The position numbers were made by a program, and so were the translations under genes. DNA of 64,000 bases from Aquanectria penicillioides (lineage: Eukaryota; Ascomycota; Sordariomycetes; Hypocreales; Nectriaceae), in NCBI GenBank assembly GCA_003415625.1, contig PYIU01000001.1, positions 7,504,210 through 7,568,209 on the forward strand. The letters run 5' to 3'. Under the pieces are notes generated by a model. The model was given only the letters and a program-made list of their open reading frames with translations. It did no database searches and was not told where the DNA came from. How positions within the stretch are numbered: the stretch's first letter is position 1; the number at the start of each line of letters is the position of its first letter. Below, piece after piece: positions 1 to 11,670 of this stretch.

Positions 1-439
1 AAACGTGTGATGTTGTTGAAATACCTTGCATCAATGTTGTGCTTTTTAATTCCGTTTTTGAACCAATAGATTAATTATACCAAGTTAATTGAATTAAATG
101 CTTAAATATATTACACCCCCGCTGAGGATTATCATCAAATCCCGCTAGTTCGGCATGATGGTCCTGGGAGCCGCGTTACGGAGTTAGACCACAAAGGATC
201 TGGAGGTAACACATTTACTTCACGGCTGGGCCCCCCGGCCGTGGGCGGCATTTCTAATGTCAGCATGTCAGGAGGAGCAAAGTTTCTTTGTGCCTCCTCA
301 TCATTAGGTTCTGTTTTGTCGAGACTTAAAAACCTCAAACATCGTTTCAGGGCTGTGCGCCTCAGTGACAACATGAAGTTGGACTGGGACGAATGGTCGA
401 AGATCCGCTGAATGGTTGCATCTGGTTTGCAGTATAGCC

Positions 440-1490
440 GAATTGGTGGTGTTATAGCAACGACATTCGCAGAGGTGAATTTTGCCAGAGACCTTGACAA
501 TCTTCGCGATGAGATCGGCCATGGACAGTTCGATATGGAGCTTGACAAGATAAGCCAGAGGATGAAAAATAACATAGCTTGAATTTAATTAGCGATACTA
601 GCCTTATCACGAGACACTGGGTTATGGAATGCACATACATGGATGTGTTGCTTAATGAGATGGCCGCAATAATGAGAATATGAGTATGTAGAGTGAGGGT
701 GGAGACAGCGTGAGCGTAGTGGGAATATTCCTTACATCCATTGAAATAGACGACACGATCATGATGAGATTGAATCGATACAATACGGTGTATCTAACCA
801 ATCCCAGTTCAATAAGCGACGACGCACCAAAATATATGAAGTAACGGTTGAGACATAGGTCCAGGATGGCGAAGATGGCCTTCTCAGCGCGGTCAAATAT
901 GTCGTTTGTGTGAATCTACATAGGGTCTATTTGAAGCCTAGCAGAGATCTACAAGATGCCTGCCCACAGCGGTGGTAAGAAGAGCTGAAAAGGCAAAACA
1001 CCCTAGCGTAGTCGGAAGATAAGACTTTTGGATATAGTGAGGAGGGCGATGCGGTTGATGATGATCTGCATCTTGTAGTGAATTTAGGTCATCCAAAAGA
1101 CAACTGTTGAAGGGCTCTTGTTATAATAATTGGCATAGATACGGCGTGGTTCATGGTAACTTACAAATGAATAAGAAGAGCCAAAGACTATGAAGAAGTT
1201 AGACTACTAGAACAGTTCAAAGAGCTATGAACCTACCTAAGCTCGACTGTCCCAGAGATGTAGCCCCATCCCAAGCTTCCGATAACGGAACTCTCAGCCA
1301 GTTCCAACCATATTAAAACCATATACGCAGTGATTCTGTGTCTGCGCCTCCATTTCTGATATGTCTGGGTTCCGCTGCGAATGGCGGCGAAGATGGTAAG
1401 TACGAGCGATATGCCCCAAAACACGCTCACGACCGATCGATCCTCGCGGGACGGCACATCGGTATGATACTATGGAGGTATAAACAAACC
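440..1490 (-). pseudogene. Decayed fungal multi-pass integral membrane protein
   Basis: Separate frames on the minus strand give pieces in the right order for a fungal seven-helix integral membrane protein of unknown function. They are a first hydrophobic helix with a Lys/Arg-rich loop (about 1450-1233), a middle piece with DRAEKAIFAILDLCLNRYF and the following helix (about 900-720), and a late piece containing HPLAYLVKLHIE followed by SMADLIAKIVKVSG (about 575-450). Stops and frame changes separate the pieces, for example after the first helix near 1233 and again near 720. The family link is from memory of similar annotated membrane proteins and is moderate. Decay is well supported by the order of the pieces. 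No start codon or splice chain restores one frame. Confidence 0.5.
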
Positions 1491-3160
1491 TCATATAGGG
1501 TCATAGCAACTAGAGCAAGACCAACCAGCACGTCGAGAATATTTAGAACCCAGTCCAACGTAAGTCTATGCGGCGAAAAGAGGAGAGTGGGCTGCTGAGG
1601 TTCTAGGTTAAGGAAAAGTATGATAAAGTTACTTAGTTATAAGTATGCGAGACAAGGGAGCAGCAGCTTAAGTATGGGGATATTGAATACCACTTTTGGA
1701 GAGGAAAAGGAGAGCAAGGGAGGGCAACAACGTGGTGGGGAGGAGGGGCGGAGGTGGAGGAAAGAAATGAACAGGAGAGAAATGACAGGAGCAAACTTGA
1801 GGGCGCAGATGGGAAACGAAAAAGGCCAGGAAGCATTGGGTAGGGGGATGTACACAAAGTTGCTTCGGTTTCAACAACGGCGTGCTGGAAAGCAATCGTT
1901 TCTTTCAACTGATGAACTCACTACGAATCACTGAGACAGACATGCTCATGACCCACAGCCATTTTCAGCGCACAAACACGTCGCACATAGTCAAGTCAAG
2001 CTGTGGCAGATTTGGGGGCTTGGTGGCGTCTCGTAGCGCCTGTTTCCAACTTGAAATCAGATCGACTGGCGCACGGGGCAAACAACAACCCGGCCGATGG
2101 TTGCCTCGTCTGTCGGGATGGGATGTGTTGTTACTTATCACCCAACACCTTTTGGCGGGGGTGGCGCCTGACCGAACGGTCCGGGATGTTGACCTTGTGA
2201 AGGCCGGGTCATGTCGATTCTCAGCCGGTGATGCTTGGAACAGCCAGTCGGGACATTTTAATTTGCTCTGTCGTTGCTTTGGGCCACACCTAGTGGCTTC
2301 TTGTCCGGAAACGAAGGCTGAGCACTTCGAATCCAAGGGGAGATCACCAGGTCGCGCCAATTGCAACAGCCCATTAGTTTTCACTTGTAGCATTTGAAGC
2401 GAGGATCTCGAGACCCTTGTTCCAGCTTAATCCCGAGTGCCGGGCCTATATGTGCGCACGCTTGCGTGAGAGGAAGCCCAATTGGGCCATGGCAGCCACA
2501 AATCAAGTCGCCGTGGTGGGTTTCGTGTAAGGCGGCATGGATGGAGCGAAGGCCGCTGAATAGCCTGAGACCGAGGGACACTCGAGCAGAGCGGCTCAGG
2601 ACAACATAACGAAGCGAAACCACAGTGCGGTTTGTTCCACTCAGAATTTGCAATCGTGCGTTCCCAAAAGTGCCCCGAAAAGCCGCCGGACTCTGCTGTG
2701 ACGTGAACCTGTCGCTGTGTCGTCGATCACGGAGATGTTTTCAAGAAACATTTTGCGCAGGCAAAGGCCTAGTCAGAGGACGGAGATTTTGCAGCGCCTA
2801 CGACGTGAGAGACATGACGGCCACTGGGGTCTCCAGACGGGGGATTATCTGTCAACAACACAAGGGAACGAGCGGTATACGCCCCGCATCGTCTGAAGTC
2901 AACCATGAGATAAAGATGGGGGGAGGGGGTGTCTCAGAACTGGCATATGCGCTGATCAGCCTCGCAGTATGTACTATCATGCAAGCCTCAGTGGGGATTG
3001 ACGTTGCAACCGAGATCGCTGTCCAATCGTGATATGCCTGGCGTTCGCCATGATGTAGCAGGGCCTTGGCAACACCAATGGGACAGTGGGTGCGCTTGTC
3101 ACTATATAAGAAGACCGAGTTAACAATGAATCAATTCAATCAAAAATCGCTAGGTCTAGT
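1491..3160. other. Intergenic, no gene recognised
   Basis: Several open frames of 60-170 codons overlap on both strands around 1620-2650, but none shows a domain, a splice chain or a known motif. The stretch 1670-1800 is purine-rich (GGAGAGG-type runs), which explains the long open frames there. A TATA-like string lies at 3104-3109 on the plus strand with no gene behind it. Confidence 0.5.
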
Positions 3161-4762
3161 CTATAATTTCGAAAAGACGACTGAGTAGTAGTCTCGTATT
3201 CTCTCGCACTCCTCAAGCAGTGACTTTTCACAGTTTGCTTTGATGATCTCCTCCCAAATGACCTTCTCAAGGTCGTATCCGGCCATCTTCACGATGAAAT
3301 CAAGATCCGACCCAAACAACCTCGTGAACTTGTCATCGCTGTCCGTTGATAAGAGGTCGCCTGCTGACAGGCTGAGCCGTCGACTATCGATCTTGATGCG
3401 GTTGAGATGGGCAAACATTGTTGACGTGATCTTTCCTCCCTCCTCGCTCTCCCGCTCCGGATGCCGATCCTTGGACGTCGCATTCACCGCATCCGCTGCG
3501 CTCGAGTGCAGGAGCCAGTCCTGTTCCGGGTCGGCTTGCCAGATGCCGCTTCCGTAGTTGAGATTCTCGGTTGTAAGCATTTGTGGTGGCGTTCGGACGT
3601 TCCAGGCGGGATGGCCAAGCGCCAGGGCGCCCTGCAAAAATGTTTCCTTGTCTCCCGACCCCCACGCGCCCTGGGACTGGAGCTGGTAATAGTATCTCGG
3701 GCCGTAAAAGTTGTAGTACACGGCAAGCAGTAAGCTGTCTGCATGTCGAGCCTTGTCGTACAACATCATTCCTGACTCTGAGGCTCGTGAATCCAATGTC
3801 ACTTCCGGCCTTTCCATGCCTGTAATGTTGTAAAACAAGGGCGATATTGTAGGTATCCAGAAGTCTGGCCATGTAACCAGGCCGTGGCTTCGGTACGGTT
3901 CGACCTCGAAGAGGTAGTCGGGTGTCCTTATGGGGAACGCGTCGGCGTCGAGGAAGAGCATTTCCTGGAAGCTGGAAAATAGGAGGGAAAAGACCTTGAA
4001 CTGAAATTTCTCCAAACCTGGGGTCGTCATGTTGGTGGATTCGGGGAGGTGCAGAAAGTCGTCCATGCTCAGGCATCTCACTTTTAGTGATGCTAGTGAT
4101 CTGTCGCATAGTTGTCGTTCATGGTCGTTTGTGGAGTCGAGAAAAAGCTGAATGGGGAGTTTGGACCCAACATGTCTGAGCATCAAGATGGCAGTGACGG
4201 CAATACCGAAGCTGGAGGACCGTGACGTGATGACTATCCCTCGAGTCCCCCGATCGTAAGGCAGCTTGGGGGCGAGCGTTTTGATACCCTCAACATAATC
4301 TTCATGGTTCTGTCGCAATGACTCGAGTTGCTCGTCCGGTAATTCGATGGCGTCTAAGCCGATTTTTGGGTTGGCTGCGTAAGGATCAAACTCTTCTCGT
4401 GAAAGGCCCCGCGGGGCTGAGATCTGGCTTGCGTTCGGCTCGGCTCTGTAAAGCTCCCCAGCCAACTGGCTCCAGAACTCGACCATGTCTGAGGCTGGGC
4501 CAGTCATCTGGGGCAAATCGGGGGAAGTGGAGGCGGTTGGTCTACTATGCTGCCCTGATGATGAAGTTGAGGCATGAGAGTGGTCGGGAGTTGAGGTGGC
4601 ATAGTGGTAGATTGATGTCCAAGAAGACGAGAACTCCCACATGCCAAGAATACATACGAAGAGGAGAAAGCCAGCGACCAATTTAAGAGGCGGTTTTCGA
4701 AACAGCCACAGGTGAGCCACCACCGTGGAGTATACGGCCCCGTCTTTCCACCACCGAGCCAT
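3161..4762 (-). CDS. GT71 (MNN1-type) alpha-mannosyltransferase, type II Golgi membrane protein
   Basis: Single-exon gene of 533 aa. The first ATG (4762) gives a short basic cytosolic tail, one transmembrane anchor at about residues 27-45 and a Ser/Thr-rich stem to about residue 90. The lumenal catalytic domain follows. It contains GIVITSRSSSFG (start of the nucleotide-sugar fold), QLFLDSTNDHE, and the metal-binding DxD in MLFLDADAFP at residues 272-274, then TWPDFWIPTISP and an acceptor-side region ending near residue 500. These are hallmarks of the MNN1/MNT GT71 family, which adds terminal alpha-1,3-mannose from GDP-mannose to N- and O-glycans in the Golgi. Length and layout are normal for the family and no break is seen. 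Exact acceptor specificity cannot be read from sequence. Confidence 0.88.
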   Translation of the reverse strand: MARWWKDGAVYSTVVAHLWLFRKPPLKLVAGFLLFVCILGMWEFSSSWTSIYHYATSTPDHSHASTSSSGQHSRPTASTSPDLPQMTGPASDMVEFWSQLAGELYRAEPNASQISAPRGLSREEFDPYAANPKIGLDAIELPDEQLESLRQNHEDYVEGIKTLAPKLPYDRGTRGIVITSRSSSFGIAVTAILMLRHVGSKLPIQLFLDSTNDHERQLCDRSLASLKVRCLSMDDFLHLPESTNMTTPGLEKFQFKVFSLLFSSFQEMLFLDADAFPIRTPDYLFEVEPYRSHGLVTWPDFWIPTISPLFYNITGMERPEVTLDSRASESGMMLYDKARHADSLLLAVYYNFYGPRYYYQLQSQGAWGSGDKETFLQGALALGHPAWNVRTPPQMLTTENLNYGSGIWQADPEQDWLLHSSAADAVNATSKDRHPERESEEGGKITSTMFAHLNRIKIDSRRLSLSAGDLLSTDSDDKFTRLFGSDLDFIVKMAGYDLEKVIWEEIIKANCEKSLLEECERIRDYYSVVFSKL

Positions 4763-7465
4763 TGGAAAGGTGTATTCGTATTGCAGTGGGTTGAAAGGAA
4801 GGGCAAGCAAAGAGATGTAGCTAGTAGTGTGGGGCTAGATACTTTCGAGTCTTGGTCGTCATACAGAGGTCATTAAATCGTATCTTACAATTCCCAGAAG
4901 GTCATGGCTGAGATATGGGTTGGGTTGTCCGCGTGGCAGCTGGTGGTGGCAGGTTTCCCCTTTCCTACGAACAATTAGCAACGAGCGGGGAGCCATCAAT
5001 GACGATATGTGGTCCGTATGATGGAGAGAAATAGATTGGGGTCTGGATAGAAGATATGCACAATACGGGGAGTAGAGGAGTAGATGGCAAGGGTCAAGTA
5101 TACTCTGCGCCTCCCAATTGTAGATGATGGCACCATCACTCACCAGATATCAAGAGCAAGAATATTCCATATTTTTTTTTGGAGGCCCGGGGAAGAAGGG
5201 GACTCTCGAACATTGGGTTTTACATGGCCAAAAGGTCGAATAGAACTCTTCTCTCCTGTTTAATTACTCATTTGCAGCGCGTTAGTCCCGTGATAAGGAC
5301 TCGTACTGCATTACGCAAGCCTCCTCGTCGCAATAGAATGCGCGACACTACTCCGGAACGGCTCCACCTGCGATTAAGCGGGTCCTTAGAAACGAGTGTC
5401 AAGACAGGCTGACTTGCTACCCTTGTCCTCCGACCTCCATTGACGATGGCTCCACAAAGGTGGGTGCGCTGACCAGTTCGGTGAGGCCAGTAAAATGACG
5501 CACTCTAAACATAATCACAATAGCAACATAATTGTCACGTTCGCGCTGGCAATATCGGCCATAGACTTTATGGCAGTTAGCTCTGTGATGCTTCATTGTT
5601 TTGGGCCTACGTTGGTTTATACCAGCGTGTTTCTGGCTGCTTTGTTTTGGTTGCTCTGTGGCTGATACGCCCCCACCCACGACAATGTCCGGGATTGCTA
5701 GCGCCGATACCCGACTCGCGTCTCTGTGTTTTTGCTCTCGGCCAGCATCATCCTTTTAGTTGCGGGGGCTTCACGTCCCATCTTTCGACGTTTTTTATTG
5801 TTCTGTTTGTTGTCTTGGTTGCTTTTGCTCCGTTCTTGCTTGTGTGGTTTGACGCGGGGTGGCGCCAAGTTTTTTATGTTCAGGCTGATTGGAATGTTTT
5901 CAACACATAGAGCGACACGTTTAGTCCAGTTTTACGAAATGCTCCTTTTTAGTTTGTCTGCAGGCATTACTGGGATTGATGGGTTATCGTTGTGCTTTGA
6001 GTTATGAGTTACCACTAGGAAGAATAATGAAGTTTATTGGTTTTTGGTCTCGCGAAATGCCACCCTCCTATCGGCCAGAACAATAATCTTTCTACTTGCG
6101 ATGTGAATGTTGATAAAAATGCACTACTAATAGTTGTGAAATGTCCATGAAAGAGGGCTTCTGTATGGTGGTGGTAATTTGTCAGGTCCAGGAATGCCAC
6201 TGCCAATAATCATCAATAGACTAGTACTATACCACCGCCTTCATCTAATATCCAACCAGAAATTATACCAACGCGGAAAACAACTCCCTGTGTATAATAT
6301 CGGGTGGTTAAAAAGGTATCTTCCTATATGCCCTCATCATATCGTCAGTCCACCAAGTTGCCGGTTGCTGAAGACGGTAATCGTTTTTAGAATGCCCGTC
6401 GATTTTGCAACCATGCTCACAGTGCCTTGTGGTTACCTGCTCAAGCCTCCCTGTGTGACCATTGTGGATGCAACGAACCAGGTAGTTTTGGGTTCCACGT
6501 CTCCGATGCCCCGTTTGCGTGCAAGGCGTTCCACGTTCTTGACGTGTCCTATTGATAGATTAGATTATATATCAAAATTACAGAAACGCTTAAATGCGAT
6601 CAGCCATACCAACAATTTTGTCAATGTTGTTGCCACACTAGCACTGGTCCAAATTACAATCTCGTAAACTAATGGTAGGTAGAGTAGTCGTGGAAGAAAA
6701 CAAAGCCACCGCTGACAAAAAGCTAGTACAAATTGTTGCGAACTTCATCGATTTTTTTCTAGGTGGTTGATTAATCGCCAAGCAAGCTAAGTCGTGGTGT
6801 GGTTTCTGAGCTCAAGGCAGGCAGCTGCTTTCGTAGGATCTTATGGACAAATAGTGAGAGAGGCAGTGGATCGTACATACTTATATTGTATAAGCTTAGC
6901 TGCCTAATGGCTGAAATGTCTTGAAAACCCTGAATGCCACTTTTAAGTCCACTAAGTGCGAGTCAAGGTGCTTCCACCAGACAATGGAGTCGCAGTGTAC
7001 GGAAATGGATACCAAAAGCTAAGAACACCAATGCACCATCAACAAGCGAACTTTAACAGTAAGATCCGCCTCTATGGTATCCGTCGGCATAATTAGGTCA
7101 CACGTCGCTTGAGTTATACCGTATAATACCACAACAAATGCACCAAGACTAACGAAATGCTAGCAGGAATATTGCAAAGCAAACGAGGCAACCACCAAAA
7201 CCTCTCTCTTCAGCTCTTCTTCCTTTTTTGGCTCTTGTGCCAAAACCATAAGCAATGCAGGAGAGGTGATCTCGCAGATGGACCGGAAGAATACCAATCA
7301 GACTATAGATTGAATAGTATGTTTGATCTGCACTGGAAGGGAAAGCCAATTCTAGAAATATTGATGAATAAATACAAAGATGAATAGAATAGAATGAGTT
7401 TTAATAGTCAAAACTAAATTCAATACGTATAATTATAGAATATGTCACTTGAGTTCCAAACATCC
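4763..7465. other. Long intergenic spacer
   Basis: About 2.7 kb between two minus-strand genes. It holds T-rich open frames around 5596-6007 that translate into Leu/Phe/Ser-rich strings, but no start context, domain or splice chain. Nothing coding is supported. Confidence 0.55.
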
Positions 7466-8980
7466 TCAAGTTTGTGGCTCTAAAACTATATGAACCTCGG
7501 TAAGAACTTCAGTTGAATATGTCTGGCTAAACTTGGCCAAACTTCCAGTTATGCCAAGAAAACCCACGCTTGAATCCCAGAACACAGTCGCTGCAATGGA
7601 AGCTTTGGGAAAGAAAGTCAGCACACCCACTCTCTAACAAACAAATAGCCACACGACATCTTTACTTACATCCATCATTATTTACCCAAATGGGGGTGGC
7701 TTGAAATGTACCAAGGTCGACTGACCACTACAAGATACGGTGAGAATGACGCCTTCTCATAACAGCACTCACACTCGGGAGACTTACGATAGCAGACTCG
7801 ACAAAATTTGTATAACCAGCGTACCTGGTGATTGCATTATCAACGTTGCTTTGCGGAATGCTTCCTGGGGAGGCTGCAAGATGTGAGTCTTAATCAGTAA
7901 AGGGCGAGGAAAAGGGACATACTGGACACGGACGAAGTAAGATATGCGTAGCTATTAGGTTGGTATTTGTCAGATCCAAAAAGCACCTCTCATCAATTGA
8001 AAAACCTACTTCAGGGAAGTTGTCGAAAAGCTCGAACCGGAGTTTCCGCTTCCCCCGATCGCACCCAGGCGGGTAAGACCGGCAAGTGTACCACCGGGAT
8101 TGGCATGGACAAAGTCCACCTGTGACACGGAACTTGCTCCAGGGGTTGATGTAAATGTGATTGCTAGAGCACCGGATTTGGCGCCTTGAGATCGATAACC
8201 AGGGTAGGGAATCGAGCTCGCAATGTAGCCCAGCGTGGATCCATCTGTCTTGTCCAAACGGAGGAGATACGGAGTAGCAGTAGGGCCACTTGACGTGGTT
8301 GTTGTCGCCAAGGTCGTTGGGGTAACTGTGGATGTAGCAGAGGTCGTGGTCGATGGCGTGGCGGACGGCGTGGTAGATGATGTAGTAGTCGTTGTGGACT
8401 CACTAACGTAAGATGTCGGAGTGCTTGACTCGGTGGGCGTTACAGGTGTTCCGGTTGTTGATTCGGTAGACGACCCAGTGCTCATCGTCTCACTAGTTGG
8501 GGTGCTTTGCTCAGCGGGTGTTGTGGGTGTTCCAGTTGTTGATTCGGTGGTGCCCGGTTCCACCGACTTTGAGGGGGTAGTTGTCGGGTGCGTTGTCTCT
8601 ATCGGGGTACTGGCAGCCGGGGTAGTGGTTTCGGCGCAATCGATATCATAGAAGGTAAATGGAGAGCTTGGGTCAGCCTCGAAGTCGACGGCGACATGGC
8701 TAGAGAACAACAGGCATTTGGAGTTGCCGATGCCATAGCTCTCGCAGCCGTCAGTGGCTATGCACAGGTCTCGGCAGTTGTACAGACGACATTTTGCGTT
8801 CTTGGTGGCAAAAGGTCCAGGTTTCGACCCGACGACGCCGCAGGAGAGCGGGACATCCCTCGACGATATGTCCGATGTGCCGAAGATGCCAGAGTTGTGC
8901 GAGTCTGGAAGGGACGCGGCCAAGACAGCGTGCAGGCCAACGCCCAAAAGGGTACGAAGACGCATCTTACGAGAGGGCAC
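7466..8980 (-). CDS. Secreted Thr/Ser-rich glycoprotein with Cys-rich N-terminal domain
   Basis: Five exons on the minus strand: 8980-8010, 7951-7923, 7864-7788, 7727-7670, 7602-7466. The four introns are 58-67 nt with GTAGGT, GTATGT and two GTAAGT donors. Exons total 1272 nt (423 aa). The second ATG (residue 6) starts a good signal peptide ending near ALAASLP. Residues about 45-115 form a Cys-rich, PAN/apple-like module (CRLYNCRDLC, GCESYG, KCLLFS, DIDC). Residues about 118-230 are a Thr/Ser/Pro mucin-like linker with two 27-residue repeats. The C-terminal domain (from LLRLDKTDGSTLGYIAS) runs through all later exons to EVHIVLEPQT and looks lectin- or adhesin-like, but I do not know the family. 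Likely extracellular and O-glycosylated. No enzymatic motif is seen. Confidence 0.78.
8414..8576 (-). repeat. Tandem 81-bp coding repeat (two units)
   Basis: Two in-frame units of 81 bp encode 27-residue Thr/Ser/Pro blocks sharing ESTTGTPxTPxExSTPTS. They lie in the mucin-like linker of the secreted glycoprotein. This is the kind of minisatellite that varies in copy number between strains. Confidence 0.7.
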
Positions 8981-10127
8981 GAAAATTTAAAGAATGAACG
9001 AGTGTCGGTAGAATGAGTGACTGTGGAATGAGCGACAGAAAATGAGCGACAGAAGTTTGAAGAGCAAACGAAAGGACGGCGTCCCTTCACGCCGGGAGCT
9101 CAAGATGTAATAACCCACAACAAGGTTCAATGCCAATCAAACTAAGTTGACTACGCAAAAGCATTTCTTTCCGGCATCTCAGGCACGGCTTGCTGACTGG
9201 ACGAGATTGGCTGGATTCGGAGTCAAGACTGTGGCGTTGATAGACGCGCCTAGGAGCCGGGTAGGGGTTCAGATTTGGATTGGCTTGGCACTTGTAAGAT
9301 TTTGGGCGCACTACAGGGGACGTTGAGGTCGTGGGGATGCGGCTGAGCGGAGGCCATCTGCCAGACCATCGATTATTTCCCAACTAGTTCGACGCGGGGC
9401 TTTCAGCCCCTTGCAGCAGAATCCAGGGGGGATGCGCTGTCGCCCTACCTTCGGAAGCATAGGGCCGAGGGGATTGAGGGGCTACCCCGTAGTTAGTTAT
9501 TGTCCAGACCGTCCAGCGTGGAAAGGCGAGAGACTGCTTGTGACAGAGCACATGGGATGACAGCTCTCAGAAAATACGGGATCCCGTCCGCTCTCTCACA
9601 GGTAGTCAAGTTGAGAGGCGGCGAATTCTTACTCGGGTCGGTGGCAACCGGGAAACCCTCGTTGTCGTATGTTATTTTTGCCTTGTGTATTCCTTTTTCC
9701 GCTCTGTTGTGTGAAATCACATTCGTTGACAGAGTGTCAGCGAGCGGGTGCGCCACTTGGGAACTTGCGATGATTACATGGATATTAGTGTGGTCGACCT
9801 CAGACTGTTGTCGCACAGACAAAATACTGTACACACCACCCAATCCAAGCAGCGCCATTCCATTTTTAGTCTTACTGCAATAAAATCACAGACCAACTTG
9901 CTGCCATTTTACGGTAGTTTCTTTCACTTCCAGACGTTTAGAGGCGTGGAGGTGCATCAATTGGTCGTCAATTGCGCTGAGCTACCCTATATCATTACCA
10001 TGCCAACCTGGTGCCCGGTCCCCGCGACCATGGTCATGTCAGAAGCAAATTGGAATTGATCTACAAAGTCGTGTGAGAATTAACTCTTATTATATGCACT
10101 GACTTCGTGGAGAACAAGCTTGAGGTA
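8981..10127. other. Intergenic spacer
   Basis: Contains the 5' flank of the secreted-glycoprotein gene. Overlapping open frames of about 120 codons occur on both strands at 9490-9880, mirror each other and show no motif. No gene supported. Confidence 0.5.
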
Positions 10128-10472
10128 CTAGGGGGGATCTCTAAACCGACCCTTCCCTAGTGACAGATTCTCAATCACAGGGGGGTCATTAAGTTGGAAA
10201 AGCGACAGCGATTTGGAAAAAGTCCAGTACCTCTGTCACTAGGTATATAACTTATTAAGTATTTTAGGTCACTATGCACCATCGAGCCCCACTTTCTTTT
10301 TATATTTTTGTCCACCAAATTTAGTCAGAAATGTACATAAACTACAATAGAAATTAGGCGAGGCTTGAGGTCACTATTTTTTTCCAAATTGTGGTCGCTT
10401 TTCCAACTTAATGACCCCCCTGTGATTGAGAATCTGTCACTGGGGAAGGGTCGGTTTAGAGATCCCCCCTAG
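10128..10472. mobile_element. MITE with 79-bp terminal inverted repeats and TA target duplication
   Basis: The left arm (10128-10206) starts CTAGGGGGGATCTCTAAACC. The right arm (10394-10472) is its reverse complement with one mismatch over 79 bp, and weaker similarity continues inward. A TA dinucleotide flanks both ends (10126-10127 and 10473-10474), as expected for a Tc1/mariner-type insertion. The 187-bp centre is AT-rich and non-coding, so the element is non-autonomous. It lies 236 bp upstream of the gasdermin-like gene's ATG. Confidence 0.88.
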
Positions 10473-10708
10473 TAGGGTCACTATCACACCTGAGGTAATG
10501 AATGACCTTGCTTCTGTGTCAAATCCAACGGGCCTAGTGGCGGTGCATGCATGCGCTGAAAACAACATGCTGGCAAATCAGATCAAATCTCGTCGCTTAG
10601 GTACTCAATCCTGCTGCAAACACGACCGCTCTCGACTGCCTGAAATGAGAGTTTTCCTGCATCACCAGCTTCCACCCATCCCAATCTACACGCAGCGCGG
10701 CTTTAAAC

Positions 10709-11626
10709 ATGGTGAGAACCTATGTCCTCGCTCCCAACTGGACAACTGCTCCCCCGCCGGATGGACCAATCAAGCTCGGCCATATTCTAGATGACCTGAC
10801 CGAATTCGTGCCTCTCAACCGTCGCAACGTCCTTGAAATACCGGAAGACGACAAGAACCCCGTCGACACCAAGTCTGGCTTCACGACCTCTCGAAGCGAA
10901 CTTGTGTCTGGCGAACTCGGCGTCTTCGCTCGAGTCTTGGGCCTGGTGGGCGTTGGGGCAGGGGCTGACGTCTACTTCAAAAAGGACAAGAGTGATGTTC
11001 TGTCCTGTAAGAGATTGGACACAATGACTTTTGATCCCACCACCGACTACATTGCGAAAAGCGTCGAGTTTCCGGAAGTTAGCCAGTACCTTAAACTGAG
11101 AAAGTTCAAGGACCCCGTTTACAGTGAGTTGCCCTACCAAAGGTGGTTCATCTTGGCGATGAACCCTGAACATCTCTAGTCTTGAGGCTCTCGCTGACAT
11201 TGGGGGCCAGTGATAACTGGACTCAAAATTGGTCGCGAAGGCTCTCTCCAGAGCAGCCAGAGCAAGGAGAAAGGCCTCAAGTTGGACGGCGGCTTGAATC
11301 TTCCCGGAGCCCCCGTCCAGATCGGTGGTAAGGGTGGCTTGTCAACCTCGTCCGTGGAAGGCGAAAGCTGGGAGGACTCGACTGATTTCATTGTCGCTTT
11401 CCGCGTCAAGAAGATCTGGTATCATCGCGGAGCACTGCGGGACAAGACGTATCGGGACAAGGCCGTGATGCAGGATGGAGGTGCCCCCAAGGCCGCAAGC
11501 GCCATGGTTCTTATGTCTGATGACGATGTTACTGTTGACGACGTGTTTAGCGACCAGAGTTTGACTGCGTTGACGGAAGCCGAAAACGGAGAAGAAGTGG
11601 CTTGGATCGTTCCCCAGGTCGACTAG
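10709..11626 (+). CDS. Fungal gasdermin-like (HET-Q1-type) pore-forming protein
   Basis: Two exons, 10709-11123 and 11211-11626, joined by a GTGAGT..CCAG intron of 87 nt, give 276 aa. There is no signal peptide. Features matching my memory of fungal gasdermin-like proteins are an N-terminal GPIKLGHILDDL and VPLNRR segment, a hydrophobic Gly-rich stretch (FARVLGLVGVGAGADVYF, about 73-90), a strand motif PVYMITGLKIGR rebuilt across the splice (about 136-147), and a Gly/Ser-rich amphipathic region (about 160-185). An acidic tail begins near residue 241 (SDDD). Podospora HET-Q1 has a closely similar length, as I recall, and is cleaved in its C-terminal part by the subtilisin HET-Q2. The convergent neighbour here, 44 bp away, is a subtilisin gene. 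Once freed of its tail the protein would insert in the plasma membrane and kill the cell. The family call is by motif and context, not by alignment. Confidence 0.75.
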
Positions 11627-11670
11627 AACATGCAGATTGTCGCAAAATGACAGCGAGAAGCACACTTCAT

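Noticed and set aside
1620..2650. Open frames up to 170 codons on both strands
   Set aside because: Mirror-image openness in purine-rich and GC-rich DNA, with no domain or splice structure.
5596..6007. Overlapping plus-strand frames rich in Leu/Phe/Ser that look membrane-spanning
   Set aside because: They reflect a T-rich strand; there is no family motif and two frames look equally hydrophobic.
9490..9883. Paired open frames on both strands
   Set aside because: They are antisense mirrors of each other without motifs.
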